Assembly: GCA_963664665.2 (NCBI GenBank)
Contig: CAXXMH010000008.1
Location: 310,001-374,000, forward strand
Direction of reading: 5' to 3'
DNA: 64,000 nucleotides
DNA from: Bin55 sp963664665
GTDB taxonomy: Bacteria > Pseudomonadota > Gammaproteobacteria > Pseudomonadales > Azotimanducaceae
Within the stretch, counting starts at the first letter, position 1. Each line of letters opens with the position of its first letter. Under the pieces are notes generated by a model. That model ran no database searches. It was not told the DNA's origin and saw only the letters and a program-made list of their open reading frames with translations. A program made the position numbers and the translations under genes. Of the stretch, positions 27,463 through 36,508 are shown one piece after another.

Positions 27463-28613
27463 TCCGAGTCGCCGTTGTTGTTGAAGTAGCTCTTCAGCTT
27501 CTCAAACCAATTGTCGTGAGTTGGACTGTGCTTTGCCGGCGCTTCGTCCAACGTCTCCTGGAACGCAGCTAGCAGCTCTTTCTGCTTTGCATTCAGTGAC
27601 CTCGGGGTCTCGATAAAGATTTGACAGATCAGGTCACCTTGACGTTGATCCGAACGGATGCCTGGCATACCTTTGCCGCGAAGTCTGAATTCTCGACCAC
27701 TCTGAGTCCCTTCGGGAACTTTGATGCGTAACTTTCCATCGAGCGACGGTACCTCAAGACTCGTTCCCAATGTTGCGTTAGCAAACGAGATTGGGACACT
27801 ACAGTGTAGGTTTCGACCGTCTCTTTCGAAAATTGAATGTGGCTTTACCGTGAACTGGATATAGAGATCACCTATTGGCCCGCCTCTTACGCCATCGGCG
27901 CCTTCGCCACGCAACTTGAGTCGCATACCGTCATCGATGCCAGGCGGTATGGTGACGGCTAGGGACTTTCGCTTAGGTCGTCGACCTCGTCCATTACAGG
28001 TATGACACGGTTGTTCAACGATCTGGCCTTCGCCTCGACATTGTCCGCAAGTCGATGCAACGCGTAAAAATCCACGATTGATCGCCTGTTGACCGGTACC
28101 CTCACAGACAGGGCAAGTTACAGGCGAAGTACCCGGCTTTGCTCCCGTTCCTTGACAGTCGTCACAATGACGAAGCGCATTAACATCAATTTCAACGGTA
28201 TCACCGCGTGCGGCTTGTTCAAGGGTTATCGCGAGGTCATATTGAAGATTCTCACCTGGTTCGCCGCCGTGGCGTCTCGAGGACCGCGTACGACCACCAA
28301 ACACACTACTAAACAGGTCATCGAAGCCTCCGAATAAATCTTCAAAGCCTTGGCCATCAAATGAAAATGCGTTAGAACCAAACTGACCTTTGAGACCTTC
28401 TTCACCGTATTGGTCATATACCCCGCGCTTCTCCTTATCGGAAAGCACCGCATACGCTTCATTGACCTTCTTGAAGTTTTCCTCATTTTCCGCCGATGAA
28501 CCGTCATTTCGGTCGGGGTGGTACTTCATAGCCAGCCGACGATACGCCTTTTTTATGTCGGCATCGCTCGCGCCGCGTTGTACGCCGAGTACTTCATAGT
28601 AATCGTCAGGCAT
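27459..28613 (-). CDS. dnaJ: Chaperone DnaJ (Hsp40)
   Basis: Co-chaperone stimulating DnaK ATPase. 384 residues: J domain with HPD (MKYHPDRNDG), Gly/Phe region (FSFDGQGFEDLFGGFDDLF), four zinc-binding CXXCXGXG repeats (CDDCQGTG, CPVCEGTG, CGQCRGEG, CHTCNGRG) and C-terminal substrate-binding domains. A 145-bp gap separates it from dnaK; I found no good sigma-32 promoter there, so it is probably read from the dnaK promoter. Confidence 0.97.
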   Translation of the reverse strand: MPDDYYEVLGVQRGASDADIKKAYRRLAMKYHPDRNDGSSAENEENFKKVNEAYAVLSDKEKRGVYDQYGEEGLKGQFGSNAFSFDGQGFEDLFGGFDDLFSSVFGGRTRSSRRHGGEPGENLQYDLAITLEQAARGDTVEIDVNALRHCDDCQGTGAKPGTSPVTCPVCEGTGQQAINRGFLRVASTCGQCRGEGQIVEQPCHTCNGRGRRPKRKSLAVTIPPGIDDGMRLKLRGEGADGVRGGPIGDLYIQFTVKPHSIFERDGRNLHCSVPISFANATLGTSLEVPSLDGKLRIKVPEGTQSGREFRLRGKGMPGIRSDQRQGDLICQIFIETPRSLNAKQKELLAAFQETLDEAPAKHSPTHDNWFEKLKSYFNNNGDSE

Positions 28614-28758
28614 GGTGTTTACGTTTCGTGGACCACGAGAAACATGTCTAGGGAGCGGCTGTTGCGTCGAATCCGCTCAATATGAGCGAAGGACCGCCCA
28701 TGGTTCGCAGGACGACCCTTCGAAACGGAATTATGCAACAGCGTTTCACACACGCGTA

Positions 28759-30687
28759 TCACTTTTTGTCGTCGTCCTTGACCTCCTCAAAATCCGCGTC
28801 TAACGTATCGTCGGACGCCGTGCTCTGATCCGCTTCTTCGCCATCCGGTTGTTGCTGATTGGCTGACGCCTCCTGATACATGCGCTGAATAACAGGGGCA
28901 GAAACCTTGGTCAAATTCTCAAGTTTCGCTTGGATCGCGTCATTGTCGTCCGTCTTAGTCGCTTCTTCGAGTTCCTCAATTGCCTTCTGAATGTCAGCCT
29001 TTTCAGTCTCCGATGCTTTGTCACCAAATTCTTCAAGCGACTTTCGTGTCGAGTGTGCCATTGCGTCCGCTTGATTGCGCAGGTTTACAAGCTCCTGGAA
29101 CTTCTCGTCGTCGGCGCTATGTGTCTCTGCGTCCTTGACCATTTGCTCGATGTCGTCCGGTGACAACCCACTCGATGCGGTAATAACGATCGACTGTTCC
29201 TTGTTGGTCGCAAGGTCCTTTGCCGAAACGTTCAAGATACCGTTCGCATCAATGTCGAATCGAACTTCAATCTGAGGAACGCCTCGAGGTGCGGGTGGAA
29301 TATCCTGTAAGTCAAACCGACCCAACATTTTGTTGTATCGCGCTTCCTTGCGTTCGCCTTGCAATACTTGGATCGTAACCGCGCCCTGGTTGTCTTCGGC
29401 GGTTGAGAAGACTTGCTCCTTCCGCGCCGGAATCGTCGTGTTCTTGTCGATCAACACGGACATGACACCACCGAGGGTTTCAATGCCCAAGGACAACGGA
29501 GTCACGTCCAGCAAGAGTACGTCTTTCACATCGCCTGACAGTACGCCAGCCTGAATCGCCGCTCCCATGGCAATCGCCTCGTCCGGATTGACATCCTTTC
29601 GCGGTTCACTGCCAAAAATCTCCTGGACTTTCTTCTGGACTAGCGGCATTCGAGTTTGACCGCCCACCAGGATGACCTCATCGATATCGCTCATCGCCAG
29701 CCCTGCGTCTGACAATGCGTTGCGACAGGGTTGCATCGTTCGATCGACTAGGCCCTCTACTAGTGCTTCTAACTTGGATCGTGTTAGCTTCATGACCAAG
29801 TGTTTTGGTCCAGTTTGATCTGCTGTTATGTACGGCAGATTGATATCCGTCTCTTGACTTGTCGATAGCTCGATTTTCGCGGTCTCAGCTGCTTCCTTTA
29901 GGCGTTGTAGAGCAATCGGATCGTTATGAAGGTCAATACTGTTTTGAGATTGAAATTCCTCGGCAAAGTACTCGATGATTCGAAGGTCGAAATCCTCGCC
30001 GCCTAAAAACGTATCGCCATTAGTCGATAGCACCTCGAATTGATGTTCGCCTTCGACTTCAGCAATCTCAATGATGGATACATCGAAGGTACCGCCGCCC
30101 AAGTCATAGACCACGATCTTTGAATCCCCGCGCTTATGGTCCATGCCATATGCGAGTGCTGCCGCAGTCGGTTCGTTAACGATGCGCTTGACATCCAATC
30201 CTGCTATCTTGCCAGCGTCTTTGGTAGCTTGGCGTTGTGCATCATCGAAGTATGCCGGCACGGTCACAACCGCATCCGTAACGGGCTCGCCTAGGTAGTC
30301 CTCTGCAGTTTTTTTCATCTTCTTGAGGACTTCAGCCGAAACCTGAGGCGGTGCCATTTCTTCGCCCTTCGCGGACACCCACGCATCACCATTCGCCGCC
30401 TTGACGATCTTGTAGGGAACCATGTTGATGTCTTTTTGAACGACATCGTCCTCAAAACGTCGACCAATAAGCCGCTTAATCGCAAACAACGTGTTGTCTG
30501 GGTTCGTCACCGCCTGACGCTTGGCGTTTTGACCGACGAGAATTTCGCCGCTATCTGTGTAGGCGATGATTGAAGGGGTGGTTCGATCCCCTTCGGAGTT
30601 TTCAATGATCTTGGTTTCATCGTTTAGCAACACCGCGACACACGAGTTCGTGGTGCCGAGGTCGATGCCAATCATCTTGCCAGCCAT
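28759..30687 (-). CDS. dnaK: Chaperone DnaK (Hsp70)
   Basis: Major heat-shock ATPase chaperone. 642 residues: nucleotide-binding domain beginning IGIDLGTTNSCVAV, phosphate loop VYDLGGGTFDVSI, VILVGGQTRMPLVQ; linker VLLLDVTPLSLGIET; substrate-binding beta domain and helical lid; acidic C-terminus ending EEVKDDDKK. A sigma-32-type promoter is at 30765-30792. Confidence 0.98.
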   Translation of the reverse strand: MAGKMIGIDLGTTNSCVAVLLNDETKIIENSEGDRTTPSIIAYTDSGEILVGQNAKRQAVTNPDNTLFAIKRLIGRRFEDDVVQKDINMVPYKIVKAANGDAWVSAKGEEMAPPQVSAEVLKKMKKTAEDYLGEPVTDAVVTVPAYFDDAQRQATKDAGKIAGLDVKRIVNEPTAAALAYGMDHKRGDSKIVVYDLGGGTFDVSIIEIAEVEGEHQFEVLSTNGDTFLGGEDFDLRIIEYFAEEFQSQNSIDLHNDPIALQRLKEAAETAKIELSTSQETDINLPYITADQTGPKHLVMKLTRSKLEALVEGLVDRTMQPCRNALSDAGLAMSDIDEVILVGGQTRMPLVQKKVQEIFGSEPRKDVNPDEAIAMGAAIQAGVLSGDVKDVLLLDVTPLSLGIETLGGVMSVLIDKNTTIPARKEQVFSTAEDNQGAVTIQVLQGERKEARYNKMLGRFDLQDIPPAPRGVPQIEVRFDIDANGILNVSAKDLATNKEQSIVITASSGLSPDDIEQMVKDAETHSADDEKFQELVNLRNQADAMAHSTRKSLEEFGDKASETEKADIQKAIEELEEATKTDDNDAIQAKLENLTKVSAPVIQRMYQEASANQQQPDGEEADQSTASDDTLDADFEEVKDDDKK

Positions 30688-30764
30688 GGGGTTTTCCTTT
30701 ATTGTTTGGGTTTTCTGCTTGGGGTCTGTGTTGGCGAATCGACTTTGCGAAACGCCTATTCAAG

Positions 30765-30792
30765 ATATGGGGACTAATTGAGAGATTTCAAG
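30765..30792 (-). promoter_or_regulatory. Sigma-32 heat-shock promoter of dnaK
   Basis: Minus strand CTTGAAA (complement of 30786-30792), 13-bp spacer, CCCCATAT (complement of 30765-30772). This fits the heat-shock consensus CTTGAAA-N13-17-CCCCATNT. It starts about 80 bp upstream of the dnaK ATG, between grpE and dnaK. Confidence 0.88.
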
Positions 30793-30809
30793 CGAAATCT
30801 GGATCAGTC

Positions 30810-31550
30810 CTACGCGTCGTCAGACGCCTCGTCACGTTCTTTCGGAACCTCTGTGGCGACGACTACCTGAGGCGCTCGCAGCAAGCTACCGTCTAGGAGA
30901 TAGCCGACTCGAAGCACATCCAGGATCGTACCCGCTTCTTCTGACTCGCTCGGTACCGTCGCCTGGGCTTCGTGGAACTGTGGATCAAAAGCCTCGCCAA
31001 CAGGATTTGACAGTTCAAGACCTTCGCCGCTAAGAACCTTGTCGAACTCTTTGATTGCCACTTGAACGGCGGTGATGATCACATCGGTTCGTTCATCTTT
31101 TTCGACTTTCTCAAGCTCACTCGATGTGTGGTGAAACGTGTCAGCCACTACCATGAGACGCGTGAGCAAATCGCGCTTCGCTCGATTGACGGCGCGCGTT
31201 GCGTCCTCGCGACCGCGTCGCATGACCGTTTGCGTTTCGGCTTTCGCGTACGCAACATCGCGTTGCGCTTCGCTCAATTGAGATTCGAGGTTGATGAGCT
31301 TTTCGGTCAATTCGTCGACTTCAGTCTTTAACTGCAGAACTTCAGCTTGTTCTGGTGACACTTTCTCAGGGTCTGTGCTCTGACCTTCGTCGACCGGCGT
31401 AGCGGTCGATTCGTCTTCGCTGGACGTCGTCGTCTCGCCATTGTCAGTCAACTCGGGGGACTGCAAATCGCCGTCATCGTGTTCCGAATCGGTTCCGCGC
31501 TCGGCAGACTGAGGTTCGTCGGTTGGATCCGAGTTCTTTTGCTTCGACAT
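30810..31550 (-). CDS. grpE: Nucleotide exchange factor GrpE
   Basis: Releases ADP from DnaK. 246 residues, longer than typical (about 190-200) because of an acidic, low-complexity N-terminus of about 70 residues (Ser/Asp/Glu/Thr rich). A long coiled coil follows (LKTEVDELTEKLINLESQLS), then the conserved core (EFDKVLSGEGLELSNPVGEAFDP, FHEAQATVPSE) and the beta domain ending in LLDGSLLRAPQVVVA. Preceded by its own sigma-32-type promoter. Confidence 0.95.
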   Translation of the reverse strand: MSKQKNSDPTDEPQSAERGTDSEHDDGDLQSPELTDNGETTTSSEDESTATPVDEGQSTDPEKVSPEQAEVLQLKTEVDELTEKLINLESQLSEAQRDVAYAKAETQTVMRRGREDATRAVNRAKRDLLTRLMVVADTFHHTSSELEKVEKDERTDVIITAVQVAIKEFDKVLSGEGLELSNPVGEAFDPQFHEAQATVPSESEEAGTILDVLRVGYLLDGSLLRAPQVVVATEVPKERDEASDDA

Positions 31551-31597
31551 TGAAAGCTAGCCTTCCTTGTATAGCCGATATGACCCCATTAGCACCC

Positions 31598-31625
31598 ATA
31601 TGGGGTTGAAGGACCAAATCTCAAG
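31598..31625 (-). promoter_or_regulatory. Sigma-32 heat-shock promoter of grpE
   Basis: Minus strand CTTGAGA (31619-31625), 13-bp spacer, CCCCATAT (31598-31605). Same spacer length and same -10 as the dnaK promoter. Located about 48 bp upstream of the grpE ATG, in the gap after hrcA. Confidence 0.88.
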
Positions 31626-31648
31626 CTGAAAGCGCGCAATTCTCTTAA

Positions 31649-32740
31649 TTAACTACGTTCAATTACGTGACCGAGTACTCGAGAGGTCACGTCAACCAGC
31701 GGTACAACTTTCTGATAGGACATGCGTGTCGGACCAATAACTCCCAACACGCCCGCGACTCTACCGTTCACTTCGTAAGGCGCGGTGATCAGACTGTAGT
31801 CCTCGAACGGTTCGTAGCCTGATTCGTGGCCGATGAATAACCGTACGCCTTCTCCTTCAATACACGCATCCAACAAATGCACGATGGAAGACTTACTCTC
31901 GAACGCCTCAAGTAGCTGTTTGATTTTCACTGCGGAAGACGTAAACGACACAAGATTGCTTTCACCCGAAAGAACGAAATCGTGTTCGGACTCAACGAAT
32001 GTCTTTGACGCAATGTCGAATGCACGTTGAAGCATCTCATTGATTTGAGCTTTGTCCTGGGACATACTGTCGAGCACACCCGTCCTAATTGACTCTAACG
32101 AACGTCCGGCGAATGCTTCATTGATGTAGTTCGCTGCTTGTCTAAGCTCCACATCGGAATACGCGCGAGACGTCTCGATGACTCGGTTTTGCACCTCGCG
32201 CTCGTTCACAACCAGGACGACTAAGACCTGCCGACCTGTTAGTTGAAGAAACTCAACTTGACGTAGCGACAGTTGCTCTTCGCGCGGAACTGTGACCAGT
32301 CCGGCCATCTGCGTAACTTCCGATAACAGGTGCGATGCTGACTCAAGTAAATCTTGTGTTGATTGATCGCGCGACAGCTCATCCCACACATGTCGTTCTG
32401 CACCGCGGTCAAGTGGTTCATACGCGATCAGTCCATCCACAAAGAATCGCAGTCCGTGCTGGGTTGGGATGCGACCGGCCGAAGTATGCGGGGAACTCAC
32501 GAGTCCAAGATCCTGCAGTCGCGCCATGTTGTTTCGTACGGTCGCCGAACTAACCGAATAGCGGCTCTTCTTGGCTATCTTGCTGGAAGAAACAGGTTCG
32601 CCATCCTCGAGATATTCTTCAACCAATACCTTAAATAGATGTGCGGCTTTCTCACTGAGGTCCAAGTGCGTATCACTATTTGAATCTCTAAAATGAGAGA
32701 GACTGCTACGTTCCATTGCTCTCGCCGTTTCCGTCCTCAA
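31649..32740 (-). CDS. hrcA: Heat-inducible transcription repressor HrcA
   Basis: Repressor of class I heat-shock genes that binds CIRCE. 363 residues: N-terminal winged helix (LSEKAAHLFKVLVEEYLEDG, KIAKKSRYSVSSATVRNNMA, SSPHTSAGRIPTQHGLRFFV), then the GAF-like and insert domains (LRQVEFLQLTGRQVLVVLVV; VLGVIGPTRMSYQKVVPLVD). Residues before LSEKAAH from the most upstream start are atypical; a second in-frame ATG is at 32716. Divergent from recN. No complete CIRCE is seen near it. Confidence 0.94.
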   Translation of the reverse strand: MRTETARAMERSSLSHFRDSNSDTHLDLSEKAAHLFKVLVEEYLEDGEPVSSSKIAKKSRYSVSSATVRNNMARLQDLGLVSSPHTSAGRIPTQHGLRFFVDGLIAYEPLDRGAERHVWDELSRDQSTQDLLESASHLLSEVTQMAGLVTVPREEQLSLRQVEFLQLTGRQVLVVLVVNEREVQNRVIETSRAYSDVELRQAANYINEAFAGRSLESIRTGVLDSMSQDKAQINEMLQRAFDIASKTFVESEHDFVLSGESNLVSFTSSAVKIKQLLEAFESKSSIVHLLDACIEGEGVRLFIGHESGYEPFEDYSLITAPYEVNGRVAGVLGVIGPTRMSYQKVVPLVDVTSRVLGHVIERS

Positions 32741-32770
32741 AACGACTCTATAACTAATTTAAGCGCGTCA

Positions 32771-34441
32771 ATGCTCGCATATCTGACCGTACGCAATTTC
32801 GCGCTCGTAGCTGATCTGGAATTGCATTTCGCAGAAGGTCTTACGGTCATTACAGGCGAGTCCGGAGCTGGTAAGTCTATATTGTTGGATGCGCTGGGGT
32901 TAGTGTTGGGTCAGCGCGCATCGAAAACCCAGATTCGACCCAATGCTCACGAATGCGAAGTTTGTGCGGAATTTGATTTGCGCAACGCTCCACACTCCCG
33001 AATTCTGCTTGAGGCGAAGAATTTAAGTGACGCGGATGATCCTAATCGGTGCGTTGTTAGACGGCTTGCATCAGCCGACGGCCGATCCCGAGCGTGGGTG
33101 AATGCTTCACCGGTCAGCCTCGGTGTTCTGCGCGAGCTGTGCAGTTCAATGGTGGCAATTCACGACCAGTTCGCACAACAGCAATTGCTCGGTGCAACCA
33201 CACAGTTGGATTGGTTTGACGATTTTGTGGCGCAACCAAAACTACGGGAAATCGTGAAGTCGCGCTACCACGACTGGCAATCGCGCTCGAACCAATTAAA
33301 GTCAGAGAGCGCTCGCATCGAAGCGGAGCTCGAACGAAGAGAACTCCTTCAATATCAAATCGACGAGCTAGATGAATTTCAGCTTGAAGAACACGAATTC
33401 GAGGAACTCGCCGCGCGCTACAAACGGCTGAATCAGACCCAAACCATTTTGACTACGGTTAGGCAAGCAATTGATTCATTGGAAGAGTACCTGAGTCCCG
33501 GTATTGGTCGTACGCAAAGCGAGTTAGACCGCGTCGACGATTCTTCACCTGAACTCGACTCCGCGCGTGAATTACTCGACGGTGTCGAAGTAGGTCTCGA
33601 CGAGAGCATTCGACAGCTACGAGCATATGCGGAAGCCTTAACCTCAGATGAAGACTCGTTAGAAGAGGTATCAGCGCGCCTCGACCGAGTGCATGACTTC
33701 GCACGCAAGCATCGTGTCCCGTCCTCAGACTTATATGCCAAGACCATCGAGCTACGCGAAGAACTCTCGACGCTCAATGAAGGCGAAAATCAACTCAACA
33801 CCTTACAGGGGGAAGTTGAGTCCGCGCGTGACGCATTTCTTGAACGTGCCGAGCAGTTATCAAAGCACCGTGCTCGCGCAACAAAGCCATTCACCAATGC
33901 CGTCATGACAACACTCGGTGAGATCGGCATGCGTCAAGCTAAATTCGAGGTCGCCTTTGCCGAAGGAAGGGGTGAAAATGGTCTTGAACGTGTTGATTTC
34001 GCGGTTTCGGCGAATTCGCGGTACGACTCAGGACCGCTGAAAGCGATCGCTTCTGGAGGCGAGCTCTCGCGCATCAGCTTGGCGATTCTGGTCGTTGTCG
34101 CGTCTAATTCCAACCTGCCGTGCTTAATCCTCGATGAAGCGGACATCGGTGTTGGGGGAACTACCGCCGATGAGGTCGGTCGAATGTTAAAGCGCTTGGC
34201 GGCTCACACTCAAGTTGTGTGCGTCACCCACGCGCCACAAGTCGCCGCTCTAGGCGATGCGCACTTGCGAGTATTGAAGACGCATGAGCAAGATGTTGCC
34301 GCGTGCAAGCTGTCCCCCGATGAGCGCGTTGAAGAAATCGCCCGAATGGTCGCTGGACATCGCGTCAATGCTGAATCACGCAAATACGCGTCAGTGTTGT
34401 TAGAGGAAGCACAAGAATTCAATCAGGTTCAAACATCGTGA
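32771..34441 (+). CDS. recN: DNA repair protein RecN
   Basis: SMC-like ATPase in double-strand-break repair. From ATG 32771 (MLAYLTVRNFALVADLELHF) it has 556 residues. Walker A is ITGESGAGKS, a long coiled-coil middle, signature region IASGGELSRISLAILVV, Walker B PCLILDEADIGVGG, and the D-loop/switch CVTHAPQVAALGDAHLRV. The upstream in-frame extension from 32693 overlaps hrcA and lacks homology. Overlaps bamE by 4 bp. Confidence 0.95.
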   Translation: MLAYLTVRNFALVADLELHFAEGLTVITGESGAGKSILLDALGLVLGQRASKTQIRPNAHECEVCAEFDLRNAPHSRILLEAKNLSDADDPNRCVVRRLASADGRSRAWVNASPVSLGVLRELCSSMVAIHDQFAQQQLLGATTQLDWFDDFVAQPKLREIVKSRYHDWQSRSNQLKSESARIEAELERRELLQYQIDELDEFQLEEHEFEELAARYKRLNQTQTILTTVRQAIDSLEEYLSPGIGRTQSELDRVDDSSPELDSARELLDGVEVGLDESIRQLRAYAEALTSDEDSLEEVSARLDRVHDFARKHRVPSSDLYAKTIELREELSTLNEGENQLNTLQGEVESARDAFLERAEQLSKHRARATKPFTNAVMTTLGEIGMRQAKFEVAFAEGRGENGLERVDFAVSANSRYDSGPLKAIASGGELSRISLAILVVVASNSNLPCLILDEADIGVGGTTADEVGRMLKRLAAHTQVVCVTHAPQVAALGDAHLRVLKTHEQDVAACKLSPDERVEEIARMVAGHRVNAESRKYASVLLEEAQEFNQVQTS

Positions 34442-34788
34442 CGATTCTGTTTCGTTCGTTAATCAGTATCTCGGTAGCGTTGTTGCTAGTCGGATGCACG
34501 AGCGGTTTATTGCATCGCGTGGATCAACAACAGGGAAATCTCGTAACAGACCGCATGCTTGACCAGCTCAAACCGGGTATGAATCGCGAGCAGGTCCTGT
34601 TCATCATGGGTCAACCGATTCTCAAGAACTCATTCGACTCGGATCGATGGGACTACATTCACACGTTTGCGCCACGGAGCCGCAGACCGGAAAGGAAGTT
34701 CATTACCCTCTATTTTGAAGACGGTGTACTCGACCGCCTAATCGGAAACTATGACTTGGCAGAACGCGAGTCCGAAGACAATTCCTAG
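34438..34788 (+). CDS. bamE: Outer-membrane assembly lipoprotein BamE (SmpA/OmlA)
   Basis: Part of the BAM complex that inserts beta-barrel proteins. 116 residues with lipoprotein signal ISISVALLLVGC and lipid-anchor Cys. Core motifs: GNLVTDRMLDQLKPGMNREQVLFIMGQP, DSDRWDYIHTF, ITLYFEDGVLDRL. GTG start overlaps the recN stop, implying coupled expression. In Pseudomonas fur lies between recN and bamE; it is absent here. Confidence 0.95.
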   Translation: MTILFRSLISISVALLLVGCTSGLLHRVDQQQGNLVTDRMLDQLKPGMNREQVLFIMGQPILKNSFDSDRWDYIHTFAPRSRRPERKFITLYFEDGVLDRLIGNYDLAERESEDNS

Positions 34789-34935
34789 GTGTTGAGAGGC
34801 TTTACCCGCATCTAGCACCGCTGCATCGAATCACCCCTGACGCGTTCCGAAAACCCCATCCTTCCACGCACAGACCTTACCAAGTATTTAATTTGGCAAG
34901 CGCATTCGCTAATTTGAATACACGAAGGAGCCCTC

Positions 34936-36150
34936 ATGGTCGACTCGCGACCGTTGATATTTGAAGGGTTAAAGGTCATCGACGCCGGCTCATGGGTCGC
35001 TGGACCCGTTTCGGCAACCATGCTTGCTGACTACGGCGCCGATGTCATCAAGATTGAAATGCCAACGGGCGATCCGTTTCGTCGACTTGCGAAAGGTCCT
35101 GGTACCCCTGATGCCGACATTGATTACGGCTGGGCGCAGGACGCGCGTAACAAACGATCGCTTGCCTTAAACCTCAAGACGCCGGAAGGCATCGAGATTC
35201 TCAAGCGCTTAGTCACGGACTGCGATGTCTACGTAACGAACTATCCGTTACCAATGCGCAGGCAGTTAGGTTTGACCTATGAAGACCTAAAACCACTGAA
35301 CGACAGGCTAATCTACGCATCACTCACCGCATACGGCGAACAAGGACCAGAAAAAGATCGCGAGGGCTTCGACCTTGTTGCCTACTGGTCGCGCAGCGGT
35401 TTGATGGACCTCGTACGCACCGAGGACGCGAAACCCGCACCTAGCATTCCAGGCATGGGCGACCACCCAACAGGCGTCTCACTCTATGCGGCTATCGTGA
35501 CCGCATTGTTTCAGCGAGAACGCACGGGACATGGCAGCATGGTGCATACGTCTCTTATCGCGAACGGCATGTGGGCCGCGTCAAATATCGCAGCTGCCAA
35601 GTTCGCTCACGGCAACGATTTCTCTAACTACCCGCGCTTAACAGCGAGTTACTTCACACGCGAGCTCTATCAGACACGTGACAAGCGCTGGTTGCAGTTC
35701 ACCATGGTGCGCACCGACGAGGAGATGCTCTCGTACTTTCAGGTTCTCGGTGCGACGCACTTGCTAGATGACCCCCGTTTTCAGACCACACGTTCACGTA
35801 TTGAATCCGGCTCTGCCCTCGCAAACGAGATCCGACCGATCATCGCACAACGCGATGCATCCGATTGGATGAGCGAGTTCAAGACTGCGAACGTCCCCGT
35901 CTCGATGTTGGGCACGATCGATGACCTGCCGTCAGACCCGCAGCTAGTTCCGAATGCGATATTGCGGGAACCGGATGAACCCATCGGCGCAGACTACGTC
36001 ATCAACCATCCGGTTAACGTGGAAACGAGCAAACGTGCGCCTGTAAGGCGCGCGCCGGATGTTGGTGAGCACTCGGAAGAAGTCCTTGCAGAAATCGGTT
36101 ATGAATCCGAAGACATCAATCGGCTTCGAGACGAAGGTGTGATCACGTAG
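34936..36150 (+). CDS. CaiB/BaiF class III CoA-transferase family protein
   Basis: A 404-residue protein of the formyl-CoA transferase/acyl-CoA racemase superfamily: FEGLKVIDAGSWVAGPVSA, LADYGADVIKIEMPTGDPFR, RNKRSLALNLKTPEG, GLTYEDLKPLNDRLIYASLT. Family enzymes move CoA between carboxylates through an aspartyl intermediate. In the segment GHGSMVHTSLIANGMW the usual catalytic Asp (SLxD pattern) aligns with Ala209 or its neighbour Asn210, so it may belong to a subfamily without that Asp. Good RBS AAGGAG at 34924-34929. Substrate unknown. Confidence 0.85.
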   Translation: MVDSRPLIFEGLKVIDAGSWVAGPVSATMLADYGADVIKIEMPTGDPFRRLAKGPGTPDADIDYGWAQDARNKRSLALNLKTPEGIEILKRLVTDCDVYVTNYPLPMRRQLGLTYEDLKPLNDRLIYASLTAYGEQGPEKDREGFDLVAYWSRSGLMDLVRTEDAKPAPSIPGMGDHPTGVSLYAAIVTALFQRERTGHGSMVHTSLIANGMWAASNIAAAKFAHGNDFSNYPRLTASYFTRELYQTRDKRWLQFTMVRTDEEMLSYFQVLGATHLLDDPRFQTTRSRIESGSALANEIRPIIAQRDASDWMSEFKTANVPVSMLGTIDDLPSDPQLVPNAILREPDEPIGADYVINHPVNVETSKRAPVRRAPDVGEHSEEVLAEIGYESEDINRLRDEGVIT

Positions 36151-36226
36151 CTCGTCACACTTCACTCTAATTACATTCATAGCATCAGTCTGACGATACG
36201 TCAGGAAGAACACTTACGACTCTACG

Positions 36227-36508
36227 CTAGCTCTTACGATCTGAAGCTTTCCGTCGCCTTGCTTCCATAGGATCAACGGGTAAAGGTCGCAGCAACTCCA
36301 GTCGATCGCCATCCTTCATCTGGTACGTGCCGGATACCTCTTTTCCCCAAACCGCATACGCGACGACATGCCATTCGTCAATCCAGAGCAATGGTTCGGA
36401 ATTTCTGGCTGTCTCAACCGTCTCTTTCGCGGTTGTACCTACGTCGAGCTCTAGTTCAACGGACCACTGTCGCTCAGGTCGCGCGTATACAACCTCAACA
36501 CGAATCAT
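36227..36508 (-). CDS. rnfH: RnfH family ubiquitin-like protein
   Basis: Small beta-grasp protein of 93 residues from ATG 36508 (MIRVEVVYARPERQW). Core motifs LDVGTTAKETVETA, AYAVWGKEVSGTYQMKDGDR and LELLRPLPVDPMEARR define the family; function is unknown, though it is usually adjacent to ratA. It overlaps the end of ratA by 14 bp. An upstream in-frame start (36559) lies inside ratA and is unlikely. Confidence 0.9.
   Translation of the reverse strand: MIRVEVVYARPERQWSVELELDVGTTAKETVETARNSEPLLWIDEWHVVAYAVWGKEVSGTYQMKDGDRLELLRPLPVDPMEARRRKASDRKS

Noticed and set aside
28614..28758. Search for a third sigma-32 promoter before dnaJ
   Set aside because: No CTTGAAA/CCCCAT pair with correct spacing.
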